In this document: positions 11,039 to 23,900 of the stretch, one piece after another | Layout of the letters: each line of letters opens with the position of its first letter | How positions within the stretch are numbered: the first letter of the stretch is position 1 | NCBI GenBank assembly: GCA_036244855.1 | Contig: BQKZ01002309.1 | Coordinates: 37,484 to 87,985, forward strand | DNA: 50,502 nucleotides | Source: Temnopleurus reevesii | Taxonomy: Eukaryota > Echinodermata > Echinoidea > Temnopleuroida > Temnopleuridae | Direction of reading: 5' to 3' | Position numbers and translations under genes: made by a program | The notes under the pieces: generated by a model | What the model was told of the DNA's origin: nothing | Seen by the model: only the letters and a program-made list of their open reading frames with translations | The model's database searches: none

Positions 11039-11472
11039 NNNNNNNNNNNNNNNNNNNNNNNNNNNNNNNNNNNNNNNNNNNNNNNNNNNNNNNNNNNNNN
11101 NNNNNNNNNNNNNNNNNNNNNNNNNNNNNNNNNNNNNNNNNNNNNNNNNNNNNNNNNNNNNNNNNNNNNNNNNNNNNNNNNNNNNNNNNNNNNNNNNNNN
11201 NNNNNNNNNNNNNNNNNNNNNNNNNNNNNNNNNNNNNNNNNNNNNNNNNNNNNNNNNNNNNNNNNNNNNNNNNNNNNNNNNNNNNNNNNNNNNNNNNNNN
11301 NNNNNNNNNNNNNNNNNNNNNNNNNNNNNNNNNNNNNNNNNNNNNNNNNNNNNNNNNNNNNNNNNNNNNNNNNNNNNNNNNNNNNNNNNNNNNNNNNNNN
11401 NNNNNNNNNNNNNNNNNNNNNNNNNNNNNNNNNNNNNNNNNNNNNNNNNNNNNNNNNNNNNNNNNNNNNNNN
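11039..11472. other. Assembly gap (434 N)
   Basis: A run of N ends directly at a GAT microsatellite, so the gap probably reflects a repeat that could not be assembled. Its true length is unknown. Confidence 0.98.
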
Positions 11473-11893
11473 TGATGATGAGGATGACAATAATGATGAT
11501 GATGATGATGATGATGATGCTGATGATGATGATGGTGATGGTGATGATGGTGGTGATGGTGGTGATGGTGATGGTGATGAGATGAATGATGATGATAATG
11601 GTGATAAGGATGATGATGATAGTGACTGGTGGTGGTGTTGGTGGTGATGAATGATGTGATGATGATGATGGTGATGATGATGATGATATGAAGATGATGA
11701 TGAGGATGACAATAATGATGATGATGATGATGATGATGATGCTGATGATGATGATGGTGATGGTGATGATGGTGGTGATGGTGGTGATGGTGATGGTGAT
11801 GAGATGAATGATGATGATAATGGTGATAAGGATGATGATGATAGTGACTGGTGGTGGTGTTGGTGGTGATGAATGATGTGATGATGATGATGG

Positions 11894-11943
<50 letters not shown>
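11473..11943 (+). repeat. GAT microsatellite with ~221-bp higher-order duplication
   Basis: GAT/GGT triplets with complex interruptions. The landmark GAGGATGACAATAATG occurs at about 11481 and again at 11702, and the following order of interruptions, including the AGTGACTGGTGGTGG block, repeats as well. The unit is therefore about 221 bp, duplicated in tandem next to the gap. The long His-, Ile- and Ser-rich frames on the minus strand are artefacts. Confidence 0.9.
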
Positions 11944-11944
<1 letters not shown>

Positions 11945-12343
11945 GCACCTAGTGACGGTTGTGGTGAGGATGACGATGGTGATAAGGACTAGATTCAATC
12001 CATAGTATATAGATTAATAGGTTTTAAAATAATGAGTGTTGTAACCACAATTAGAGAAATCAGACCCTGGAACATCTCTGAAAAGTAATGGAAAGACCCT
12101 GGTCGGTTGATAGTCTAATTTTTCAAACCAAGTATCCAGTTTCTGTTATAAAAAATAAATCAGTTACATTATTCTTTTGTATAATTTCATTATTTTCAAT
12201 CCATGTAGGATTTATCGAATTAATTTTATTCAATATACTAAAATGATCTTCAAGATTGACGAAAACTTCTAACATTTCACGTACCGATTATATAGGGTCT
12301 GAATACTCAACCTAGCATTTACGTGTTTTCTGTATGACGCAAA

Positions 12344-15300
12344 ATGGCTCCCGAAGCAGACGACGATTATTTGAAGCAGGTCAAAAGTTTGAACTATTAT
12401 TACTGCTTAGGTAATTATAATCCACAATTTATGATTTATTTGCGTATATGAGTATATTCTTAAGTTCCATAGAGAATTTTAGACTTAAAACATCGAAACT
12501 GATGAAACATTTTATAAGTTTTCAAAACCAATTTTGGACTAAAGTTATCCAACAAATTTTACAACGAGTGGGACTGAACTTAAGTGCCGGTATAGTTATT
12601 TGCAGGGATTTTTCTTACACTGTCCAGTTATGGTCAGCTGAGCCTGAGGTATTTGACATTGTGAGAAAAAAAATTCAGAAAGAGAACATTATTTTCTTTT
12701 TCGTCCTTGCCACCGTTCTTTCTTATCGCGTGTGTATACAGGACAATTTACGTTCGAATTTCACAATCCAAACGTTAAATGTCTTTTCAACATGTTACAA
12801 ATCCTGTTTCAGCTAATTTACAATCATGAAAATATACCAAGAAGATGTTGTTGGATCTCATTATCATTCCAAACACTCCATATTTGCCATAATCGCTGTG
12901 CTTTAACATGCAGGCATTTTTCTATAGGTGCGCTTTTTAAATACGCAAACTAGCTACAATAACTTGGAATTTGAAAATCCATCCAATTTTTTTTAATTGC
13001 TCATTTTGGTAATGTCAATAAATACAAGTTTGACTTTTTGTGACACATATTATTTTTAGCTATGTGATCACAATTAACAAGTCAACAAGTCAAGACCAAA
13101 AAACTTGAAAATATCAAAACATATTACCCGTACTTACTTACTTCCAAGGTTCTGGAGTGCCTTGCTTCTGGCAGTCGGACCTTCACTTCAAATCTCAGAT
13201 GTAATCCTACTCTCTTGTAGCATCAACAATTCTTGATCTTTTCTATTGTCTCATTAGTATTCAATCCTCTACTAAAGTCCCCTAGAAGCAGCTAGCTATT
13301 GCTGCTGGGAATAATATTTCTGGTAAGGTATAGCATCGCAATTTGCTTTGCATTTTAGCAGTATTGCTATACAAAATGTGTTTTGTTTAGCACCTTTTTC
13401 ACATAGAACTGCACAGCATAAAGTGTTGAAAATGTATCCTCTCATCTGAAAGTGCTTATCAAACATGAAAAGTAAAATTATTCCCTGTGCTGTGTAGTAC
13501 TTTGCAAGAGTTTATATTAAAGTTTTTCTTCTTTTCTCCCGGCCTTTTAGTGAAGGAGCAGATCTTGATACATCAGAGTCCAGCGTTGGGGTTGTTTCCT
13601 GTCAATACAGATGTCAAAGTCAAAGAAGCCGGTGTTAGGGAGAGTGTCTACTCAGCCCTAGCTGTATGGGCTCTAGCACTTGCATACAGGCAAGTCTAAG
13701 CCATTTTTTTTAAACACTGTAGTGTTTTTGTTCATATTTTTGCACAACTACATACCTCTATATGCTCTTTTATCTACTAACTCAGGGAGTATGCAAAATT
13801 GCCAGAGTATTGCATTTCTTTCTATTGTTTGCAGTGCCTAAGCTGCTGGTTTTGGCAATGTAATCCCTGCCTTCAGAATCAATGCCACAAAGAAATGGTT
13901 AAAAGTAGGTATCAGTTCAAACCAGTGTTTAAAACAGTATCATCAGCAGATATGTTAGCATGAATGGCAATCTTATGGAACATTCATTCGGTTAACGAAT
14001 AGAATGTGAAGAGCTGAAACAAATGTGTTCTCAGGGAGAAATCATAATCAGAAAACATATTCCTGTCAAGTTGTCCTTATAATTGGTAAACATACACCAT
14101 CATCAATATTAAAAAAGTTTGACAGTGCTAAATAACACAGTAATGTGTAAGCTGAAATATTCATTGTGCTTTATTTCCACAAATTAAGCAGTCTTGGCCT
14201 TGCAAAAATGTTCATGGTACAATGCACACTCGTATGTGATCAAACACATGGAAATAACAAGAGGTCAATGTGTCGAACTGGTCCAAAATCATGAAAATAT
14301 CTGCATGCTAAAAGATTGGCTCAAATGGTATAATTGTGAATAATGTCCATTCACTATTCCTAGGAATTAGATTATTGCAAAAATTTTGAAATATTTACAT
14401 CTGGAGCAGCTATCATTTATTTCTTCTATTTTCTAAGACCTGTCAATGAATTTTTAATTCAATGAATAACGCTTTGGTAACATTTAATGATATATATCAG
14501 CATCAGACAATAAAGGTAGAGTAATGATTGAATTACTGTTATTTTTTATTTTTCTCAGAAAAATCGATGACGATGATGGCAGGACCTATGAATTAGAACA
14601 GAGTGCAGTGAAATGCATGAGAGGGCTGCTGTATTGCTTTATGAGGCAGGCTGACAGAGTAAGTGGGACTTATAAATATGTTTTCCACCTTCATAATGTA
14701 TTCAAATATATTCAGGTTTGCCCCAAGATGAACAATATATTCAGCTGTGAAAAATAATGAGATTAGACTAGTCAGAATGCTGCTGTCATACACTAACATT
14801 GCAAGGTTGGACAAACATTGTAGCTTGATCAACCTCGCAACAACCACTGCATGCTTACCACATTATTTCTGTTACCTGAATAATTTTAATCAGGTGAATG
14901 AATAGTTTGTCATTTGGCGTTTTACAAAGAAGCATAAACAAAATATGAATACATTACTAAACTGACTATTGGGTTTCCAAATATTTTGCATCTTATGAAT
15001 AGACTTTTTTTATTTAATTTTTTAGAATGAAAGTTCATCAATTAAAGAGCTGTGAGAAATTTAAAGGTAGATATGCATATTGAAAAGTAAAATTGAAAAA
15101 AAAAATTTTTTCATTATTACATCATTGACTTTGGCAGGGTATGTTTGTTTTTATATCAAGTAAGCCCAAAATGAAATGTAGTTTTAAAGAAAATGCACTC
15201 ATGATTTCATTGTCATTCATGTTTATTAATTTCCTGTTCTCTCACTTTTTTCTATTTGCAGGTGGACAAGTTTAAGAATGTCCAGAGCGAGGAGTTTGCG

Positions 15301-15479
15301 CTGCATTCTCGATATGACCTGAATACAGGAAACACCTTGAAAGACAACTACCATCATCTTCAGATAGATTCAATCTCACTCTACCTCCTCTATCTTGTTC
15401 AGATGATTAGATCTGGTCTACAGGTTAGTTCGATGATGGTGATGAGGAGGAGGAATAGGAGGAGGATGCTGATGATGAA

Positions 15480-15520
<41 letters not shown>

Positions 15521-15567
15521 CGATGATGGTGGTGGTTGTGATGATGATGGTGGTGGTGATGCTGATG

Positions 15568-15598
<31 letters not shown>

Positions 15599-16173
15599 GG
15601 AGGAGGGGGATTATGAGGATGATGATGATGATGAGGAGGAGGAGGAGTTTCTACTCCACTTAAGAATATCCAGAGTTAGGAGTTTGCACTGCATTCTCGC
15701 TATGACCTAAACACAGGAAACACCTTGAAAGACAACTACCATCATCTTCAGATAGACTCCATCTCACTCTACCTCCTTTATCTTGTTCAGATGATTAGAT
15801 CCGGTCTACAGGTTAGTTCGATGGTGATGATGGTGAAGATGGTAAAGATGGAAATGTTGATGGTGGATGTGATGATATATGATGATGATCATGATGATGA
15901 GACAAAGGTGGTGGTGATGAATGATGATGGATGATGATGGATGATGATGATGATGATGCTGATGATGATAATGATGATGATGAAGATGATGATGATGATG
16001 ATGCTAATGTAAATGATGATGATAATGATGATGATGATTATGCTTATGTAAATGATGTTGGTGATGATGATGATGATGATAATGATGATGAGAATTGATA
16101 TGATGATGATTATCATAATTATGGCAGTGGTCATTGTATTATAACAATGACAATAATGAGGATGCAAAGGATT

Positions 16174-16229
<56 letters not shown>

Positions 16230-19200
16230 GAAGATGATGATGAAGATGATGATGATGGTGGTGATGATGATTATGATGTTGATGTTGATGATGATGATGA
16301 TGATGATGAGAATGATGATAGTGAGAATGATTGTCACAGTAGCCACCTTTATCATATGATAATAGCGATAACGATAATGATGGTGAATATGACAATGAAA
16401 TTGATGATGATGATGGTAGTGATGATGAGGATGCTGGCAATAATGTTGGTTGTTATGATTGTGGTGGTAATGATTTTAACGATAAGAAGGGTAATTAAAA
16501 ACTTCAATAATATATGTCTAATTTAGTATTTGCTCTTTGGTTTTCAGATAATTTACACATTGGATGAAGTGAGTTTTGTACAGAACCTTGTCTACTATGT
16601 TGAGAGGGCTTACAGGACACCAGACTTTGGTGTTTGGGAGAGAGGCAGCAAGTACAATACAGGGAAGAAAGAACTTCATGCAAGGTACAGAGTAGACCCG
16701 TGTATATGGCTACCATTTAAGAAAAACCGAACCATGATAGTGATAAGTTTTTTTATGTTCATTATGAAAATTATCCAGTATTATTTTTATTAGATTTTTA
16801 TTGTCTTTCTACATTGATTATATTTCTTTACCAGAACTTATTCTTAACCCAAGACCAAGTTATCGTCATTTGGATCTCTTGTTTAAATGTTGAATACACC
16901 AGTGCTGACTTCTAAAAGCTAGAAGTTAAAGGAGAACTTCACCCAGACATTGATACACAACAAATCAACAAAATTCATTCCGAAATGCATGCAGAATCAA
17001 AATGCCCGCATCATACTTAAGAGAAAAGTACAATTTTGTCTACTTTTCTAGAAAAAGAAGAAAATGTGAAATTCTGTGTACAAAGTGAATGGAGAGTTCT
17101 CCATGTTGGCAGCCATTTTGTGCCTGTACGTTGCCAATTTGAGGAGCCCAAGAGGGGTGTAAATTTGAAAATTCATAACTTTTGAATGGATTGTCGGATT
17201 TTGCTCAAATTTTCACAGGTTGACCATTGTATATTTCTTCATCTAATGAGCGCACATCAATGTCTGGGTGAAGTTCCCCTTGAAATTTAATTTTGCAATA
17301 GTAAGGCCTATTATACAATTCATGGTCATTGTGCTCAACTAAGTTCCTTGCAGCTCCATTGGCCTGGCGAAAGCAGCATTTGAGGCAGCTAACATTTTCA
17401 ACCTCTTCGGCAAGGAAGGTACCTCATGGTCTGTGCTCTATATTGACCCTGCGCACCATCCACTTCATTATCAGTCTATGGTGATGTTGCTAAAAAGTTG
17501 CAATTGATTGCAAATCAAATGCAAATTAGTTTCAAATTGTTACACAAACTTTTCACTCACACTCATTCTGCTATTCTATCAAAACGGGCATGGAACAATT
17601 TCATCAATTGGTGTGTGCCGATGAACTACATCTTGCGATCAATTGCAGCTTTTTAGCAACACCCCCAGATAGATATTTATCCTTACAATCACTTCTCAAT
17701 TATGATTGTACCATTTGTTCTTAACTCTGTCTTCATTTTCTTTCTTTCTTTCCCTTATTTTACAGCTCTATCGGCATGGCCAAAGCAGCACTTGAAGCAG
17801 CTAATGGTTTCAATCTCTTTGGCAAGGAAGGCACTTCATGGTCTGTACTCTATGTTGATCCTGATGCCCAAGCTAGGAACAGAACAACTCTGGAGAGTCT
17901 CCTACCTCGGGAAAGCAGTTCAAAGGTTTGTAGATGATCTTCTGTATTAAGGGCGAAACTGAAAGTATGATCTAATGGAGGATGTTTCACCAAGTTGTTG
18001 TCAATTTACGAATGTTTTTATTGATATAATAATTCATTATGATAATCTGTCAATGTGCTTCATAATAGCTATTACACCGCAAACGTATTTGCCGCCGTAA
18101 TTATAAATGTCATTCTTGCTTGAGGTCAGTCTCATTTTTTTATCACTGGCTCAGATGCACATCCTTTGCATATTATCTCCACAGAAAACTTCAATCCTCT
18201 GAATCATTTTTAAATCTGGAATATGGATGGCTGAGATTAAAGTTGTAATAACACGTGATTTCATTTCCCAAATCGACCATCAACAATAATTTGAAACAAC
18301 AATGAAGAATTTAAGAAATTCTATTGTGTTTGCACAAAAAAGTATTAGTCGGTTGTCAAGCCAATGGGCTGGAGTCATGGACATGATGTTACATCTACAG
18401 CGGCAAATGCCATTTATATGTGAAATCATTGAATTCTTAAACCAAATATTTTAACAGACCTGCAAAAGAACAGAATAGTACTGACTAATTTATTTTTTCA
18501 GAATTATCTTGCATCAAGTAGCAATTCAAGATGATTTCATCTGTAAATAATATTTTGTTCACTTCTGATGAAGTATCTCTAGAACACTGATATCAATCCC
18601 TCAATTAAATATCTCTCGAAAACCTCATAGCAATCGTTACCTTTCCTGTGTTTGCACTTCGATAATGATAGCTTAGCTGAGATCACTTTGGATAAAATCA
18701 AGCGAAAGCTCAAAGGACAGTATGGCTTCAATAGATTTAGTGATATTGGGGTTGAACCAAAAAATGTTTCAACATCTGAAGAGTAATCTTTCATTTTAAT
18801 TTGAATCTCTCCTTTAATTTTTACCTAGAACACTGATGCATCCCTTATAGCAACCGTAAGCTTTCCTGCATTCGCCCTTGATAATGACAGTCTTGCTGAA
18901 AGCACTATTGATAAGATCAAACGGAAGCTCAAAGGACAGTATGGCTTCAAACGGTTTCTAAGAGACGGCTATGGTACGGTGTTGGAGGATAAGAATCGGA
19001 AGTACTACAAACCCACAGAAGTGAAGGTGATTATTTCATTGATTTAGAAATATCAAGGCTGTATTATGAAGCTTCATTGCTTTATAGTGATTGAAATATA
19101 ATCGGAAATCAATGAAATTGAATTAACCAAATCACTTGCCTGGTGTCAAGAATTTGAAAATGAATTATATGCCCCATACTAATTGAAACCTAGTGCTTAA

Positions 19201-20768
19201 AGACAATATCAAAATCAAAGTTAGGTAATTTATAATAATAATGATAGTAATGAACGGCTTTTATATAAAGCTTATCAACTCTTTATTAAGAATTCTCAAA
19301 GCGCTCTACAATTGCAGCATTATTGCTTTAGCCCAGCAGCCACTTCATTAGCGCACTTGGCGTTTCAAGGAATAAATATTCCTACCAGGTACCCATTCAC
19401 CTCACCTGGGTTGAGTGCAGCACAATGTGGATGAATTTCTTGCTGAAGGAAATTAATGCCATGGGTGGGACTCAAACCTACGACCCTCTGGCTGAAAGGC
19501 GAGAGTCATGACCACTACACCACGGCGCCTCCACGAGCAAGTGCTATATTCATAATTGTAAACCTTTGGCCAAAATAGGAATCATCTGAATTTCATGAAA
19601 GTTCATTGGTCTTGTAGATTTCAAGTTTCAAGCAATTTGATATTGTTGTAAGTGACTTGGAGGTTGCCTAACTCTTTACCACAATGCACCATTTGCAGAT
19701 AAAACACTGCAGGGGGCTTTGGCGATTAGAGCTTGATCATTTTGCCGGGCCAGTAACACATGCTATTTGAGCGCTGATCCGTTTTTACTCTTGTGGAATA
19801 GTAACTGATTATTTTACCTACGCTTATACATACTTTAAGATGATTTGCAGTGTTAAATATTGTCTTTAAAATTCTAGAACATTCCCCATATTTAGAATGA
19901 AATGCTTTAGGTCCTTTGTAATAATAGCCTTTACTTGCGGCCGCAATCATCAGTAGAATATTGACAATTGTTGTAGGAAGCGAGTCTGTGAGCCTTTAAA
20001 CTAGCCGTGCAGAGAATAGCGGGCTCCACGAACGCCTTTACTCACAAGACCGAAGTGACATCATCTCAAGAGCGTTCCTGATTGGTCAATTCCTTCAGAT
20101 AGGCACGAATACACGTGGCAATTCTGCGTCAAAATTGTACCCAGAATTTTGATGGCCGAAAGAAAGACAAAACAAGTGCCGAGATCGTCTGGATAGAGGC
20201 CTCGCTGATGACGCGTCTCGTGGTCTGGATAGCAGCTGTTCTCGTTGACAGCCACTTACAGGGCTATATTGCAGCACAGTGTTTTGCATACAGCAAGAGG
20301 CCTCGACTAGAGGCTACTGTAATAATTGTAACCACAGGAAATTTGATATCATTCACCAAATGAATCTAAAATTTAAGTTTTACACCAAACAAATGTTATC
20401 ATGAGATGTTATTTCAGCCAAAATGTGTAAAAGAAATTTTTGTGTGAAGGTTATCTGTATTTTACCTGGATGTTTTTGTTTTCTTCCATTGCAGTTGTAT
20501 GATGCGATAGAGTCTCAATGGCCATTGTTTTTCATCTACATGATGTTAGATGGGTTAGCTAAGAACAAAGAAGATCAAGTTGAAGAATATCACAAACTCC
20601 TCAAACCTCTACTCAAGCAAACAAAATATGGTGAGTTTCCAGTCAAAGAGCTTTACTAATTTTAATGAAATATTGGGATTTGATGGAAATGGTTGTAAAG
20701 ATAATGTTGATTGTTCCTATAGAGCTGCAGGGTGGTGATGGCGAAGATGATGGTGGTTGTTGTGATGG

Positions 20769-20801
<33 letters not shown>

Positions 20802-20818
20802 CGATGATGGTGATGATA

Positions 20819-20904
<86 letters not shown>

Positions 20905-23900
20905 AATGATAATGATGATGATGCTGTTGTTGATGTTTATTCCAGCTGTAGAGTCAGTGTGATGGTAATGATGGTAATGATAGTAATGATAATGGTAATG
21001 AACATGAATTGTTGTTTGGTTTTTTGTTACAATCATTATACATCAACATTTATTGATTTTATTTCAGGAATGATTGTTCCAAAGTACTACTACGTCACAA
21101 AATCAGCAATTGAAGGGGAGAGAACCAACCCAGGGAGTCAGCATAGGATAGCTAGCACGGAGGGAGAAGGGAACAATGTATTCCTGTGGGGGCAGTCCAT
21201 GTACATAGTGACATGCTTAATGCGTAAGTTAATAAAAAGAAGAAAGGGTTGATGGGGTTAAGGAGAGAGGAGGGATAAAGAGAGAGAGATTGAGAGAAAG
21301 ACGAGGGTGAGGGAGAAAGGGGAGGAGAGAGGCACAATCCAGAAATTCAATGTAAGATAGCTAGCACGGAGAGAGAAGGGAACAACGTGTTCCTGTCGGG
21401 GTAGTCTATGTACATTGTAACATGCTTTATTTGTAAGTTGATGAAATGGGAGACAGAGGAGGGGAGGGAGGGAGGGGGAGGTAGGAGAAGGGAGAGACAC
21501 AATGCAGGGAGTTAGCACAGGATAGCTAGCATGGAGGGAGAAGGGAACAATATATTCCTCTGGGGGCAGTCTATGTACATTGTGACATGCTTTATACGTA
21601 AGTGAATCAAATGGGGGGGGGGGGGGGGAGGGGGGGGGGGAAGTAAGAAAATAGGGGAGGGGCACAACCCAGGGAGTCGGCACAGGATAGCTAGCACAGA
21701 GGGAGAAGGGAACAACATATTCCTATGGGGGCAGTCTATGTACATTGTGACATGTTTGATGCATAAGTGAAGTTAATGGGAGAGGGAGGGAGGGATGGAG
21801 GGAAGGAAGGAAGGAGGGAGGGAGGGCGGGGGGAAAGGAGAGGGGAAAGGCACAACCCAGGGAGTCCGCATAGGATAGCTAGCACTGAAGAAGAAAGGAA
21901 TGTGTTTCTATGTCTATGTACATTGTGACATGTTTGATGCGTAAATGAATTTAATGAATAGATAAGTTTAAAATATTCGAAATGAAATTAGTAGAAATAA
22001 AGAGACGTACATGTATACATAAATGGACAAGGGTAAAAGTAGATAAACAAAATGCCGAATTTATATCCTTTCATTCCATCACACATTTTTGCAAATAATA
22101 TTTATTTGTTTTGTTGTGTTAAATTATGTAAAAACATATATAGCACCACATTTTATATTGATTTCCCCCTCCAGAGGATGGTTTAGTGAAGATGAGTGAG
22201 CTCGATCCGGAGGGACGTTATCTTGGGTCATCACTGTGCAAACGGTATAGACACAACACAAGGCATTCTGCATTTGAGGTAAGTTTAAGTATGGTTTTAA
22301 GTATGGTTTTAAGTATGGTTTTATTTTCGCAAATTTCTTGGTCTTCACCACACAAAAACTTATACGCTGTTTGATGCACGTTCATCAAACACTGAAACAA
22401 ACATGAAAATAATCAACATGCCAATATTTTGAACTGGTCCAAAATCGCAACAAATTTCTTTTGGCTAAAATGTTAGCTTGTACAGTCAACAACTTCTATT
22501 CAAGCATTCTCTTATAGCTGTTTTCACAGTCAAGAAAGCTCTTTCCCTCTTCTTCTGCAAAGAAATGTTGAACAGGTGTCACACCTAATCACTGAATCAA
22601 CAGGGAAACTTCCCTCTCGTTAACCTGGCAGATTGCCACCTGAAATGTATTATAACTTGGGTGCATTTTAATTAGAATGCCTTTACACATATAGGATTCA
22701 TGTCAAAATCCTTTTACAAAATTTCACCTTCTAAATTTTATCTTAAAAATCCCCTTTTTGCTTTATTTCTCTGCAGACGACAACTAAAGACATGACTGTT
22801 CAGATGGTGTTCATAGCAGAGAGTACTCGTCTTCAGACCACCTTAGCTACCTATGGGATTCAAACACAAACCCCTACGCAGATAGAACCAATCGAGATCT
22901 GGCCTCCTTCAGAACTTATCAAGGTTAGTAATGAAAAAATTTTCAGTTTTCTTGAAAGTTGGAACATAATGCTCCGAATAATGCCATAATGCTAGGCCAA
23001 ACGACCTAAATTTATGGGTACCTTTGGTACATCTGTGTGAAAATTGTTTTGAGTAAGAGAAATGGTGCTTTTATACCGATCATACTTGCAATGCAGAGTA
23101 TACCAGCTATTCTGCATTTTTCGTTTTTTCTCTTCTCCAGGCCCTTGCCTTTCTGGGTCAAAACAAGAAGCTTGGACTCACTGGTCGGCCAGACAGACCC
23201 ATTGGTATCATCAGCACGTCCAAGATCTATCGTCTCCTTGGCCGGGCGGTCATCAGAACTCCCCTGCAGTTTGAGCTATTATGATTTCATGCAACCTACA
23301 AATGTATCAGCAAGTTTCTATTCTGTTTTCTCCAGGCCCTTGCCTTTCTGGGACAGAACAAGAAGCTTGGACTAACTGGACGGCCAGACAGACCAATTGG
23401 TATCATTGGTACATCCAAGATCTATCGTCTCCTAGGCCGGACGGTCATCTGCTATCCCCTGCAGTTTGATTTGATGGACTTTTACATGTATCAAGATATC
23501 AATTTTCTTGTGGATGATATCAAGGTAAAGTACATTAGTTTTTGTTGCCTTTCCCAGTCAAAGCTTTGTGCATGTTTAAATTTTTTCTTCGTAGAAGGTG
23601 GTTACAAAACAAAAATAGCCAGCATAGATCTGTGATATTATGCATATTCAGCGCAAGAACCGATACCAGTCATTCTAAAAGTATTTTATAACTTGCTGAT
23701 ACACCACCCAGATCTTCAGAAAGTCACCAAAATCTCTAAATAGGAGAGTCGCAGGTTTTGCACACAATGGTGCACAATTATTTCAAATTACCTTTGACTA
23801 AACTGTGATAGAATGTACAATAAAGATTATCAGAGATGTAAAATTTTGTCAAATAGATGATTACCAGGTACTATAATACTTCTGTTCCAGACCATAAAGA

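Larger units (their letters stand above)
9797..12343. other. Intergenic region between CCNDBP1 and PHKB
   Basis: No gene recognised. It contains a possible late CCNDBP1 poly(A) signal at 9853, a pogo/Tigger-style MITE (10236-10396), a 128-bp foldback element (10630-10757), the assembly gap with its GAT tract (11039-11943), and presumably the PHKB promoter just before 12344. I see no diagnostic core-promoter motif. Confidence 0.5.

Noticed and set aside
10942..11998. Minus-strand frames of 250-330 residues
   Set aside because: They consist of unknown residues from the N gap plus translated GAT repeat.
12448..12816. 122-residue open frame in PHKB intron 1
   Set aside because: No recognisable domain, AT-rich composition and no splice signals linking it to the PHKB frame.
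20662..21252. Asp-rich 195-residue frame running into PHKB exon 9
   Set aside because: The Asp run is a GAT microsatellite in intron 8. Exon 9 starts at the acceptor at 21068.
21333..21945. CRISPR-like regular repeats with variable spacers
   Set aside because: The repeats are diverged copies of a coding exon in a eukaryotic gene, too long and too variable for CRISPR.
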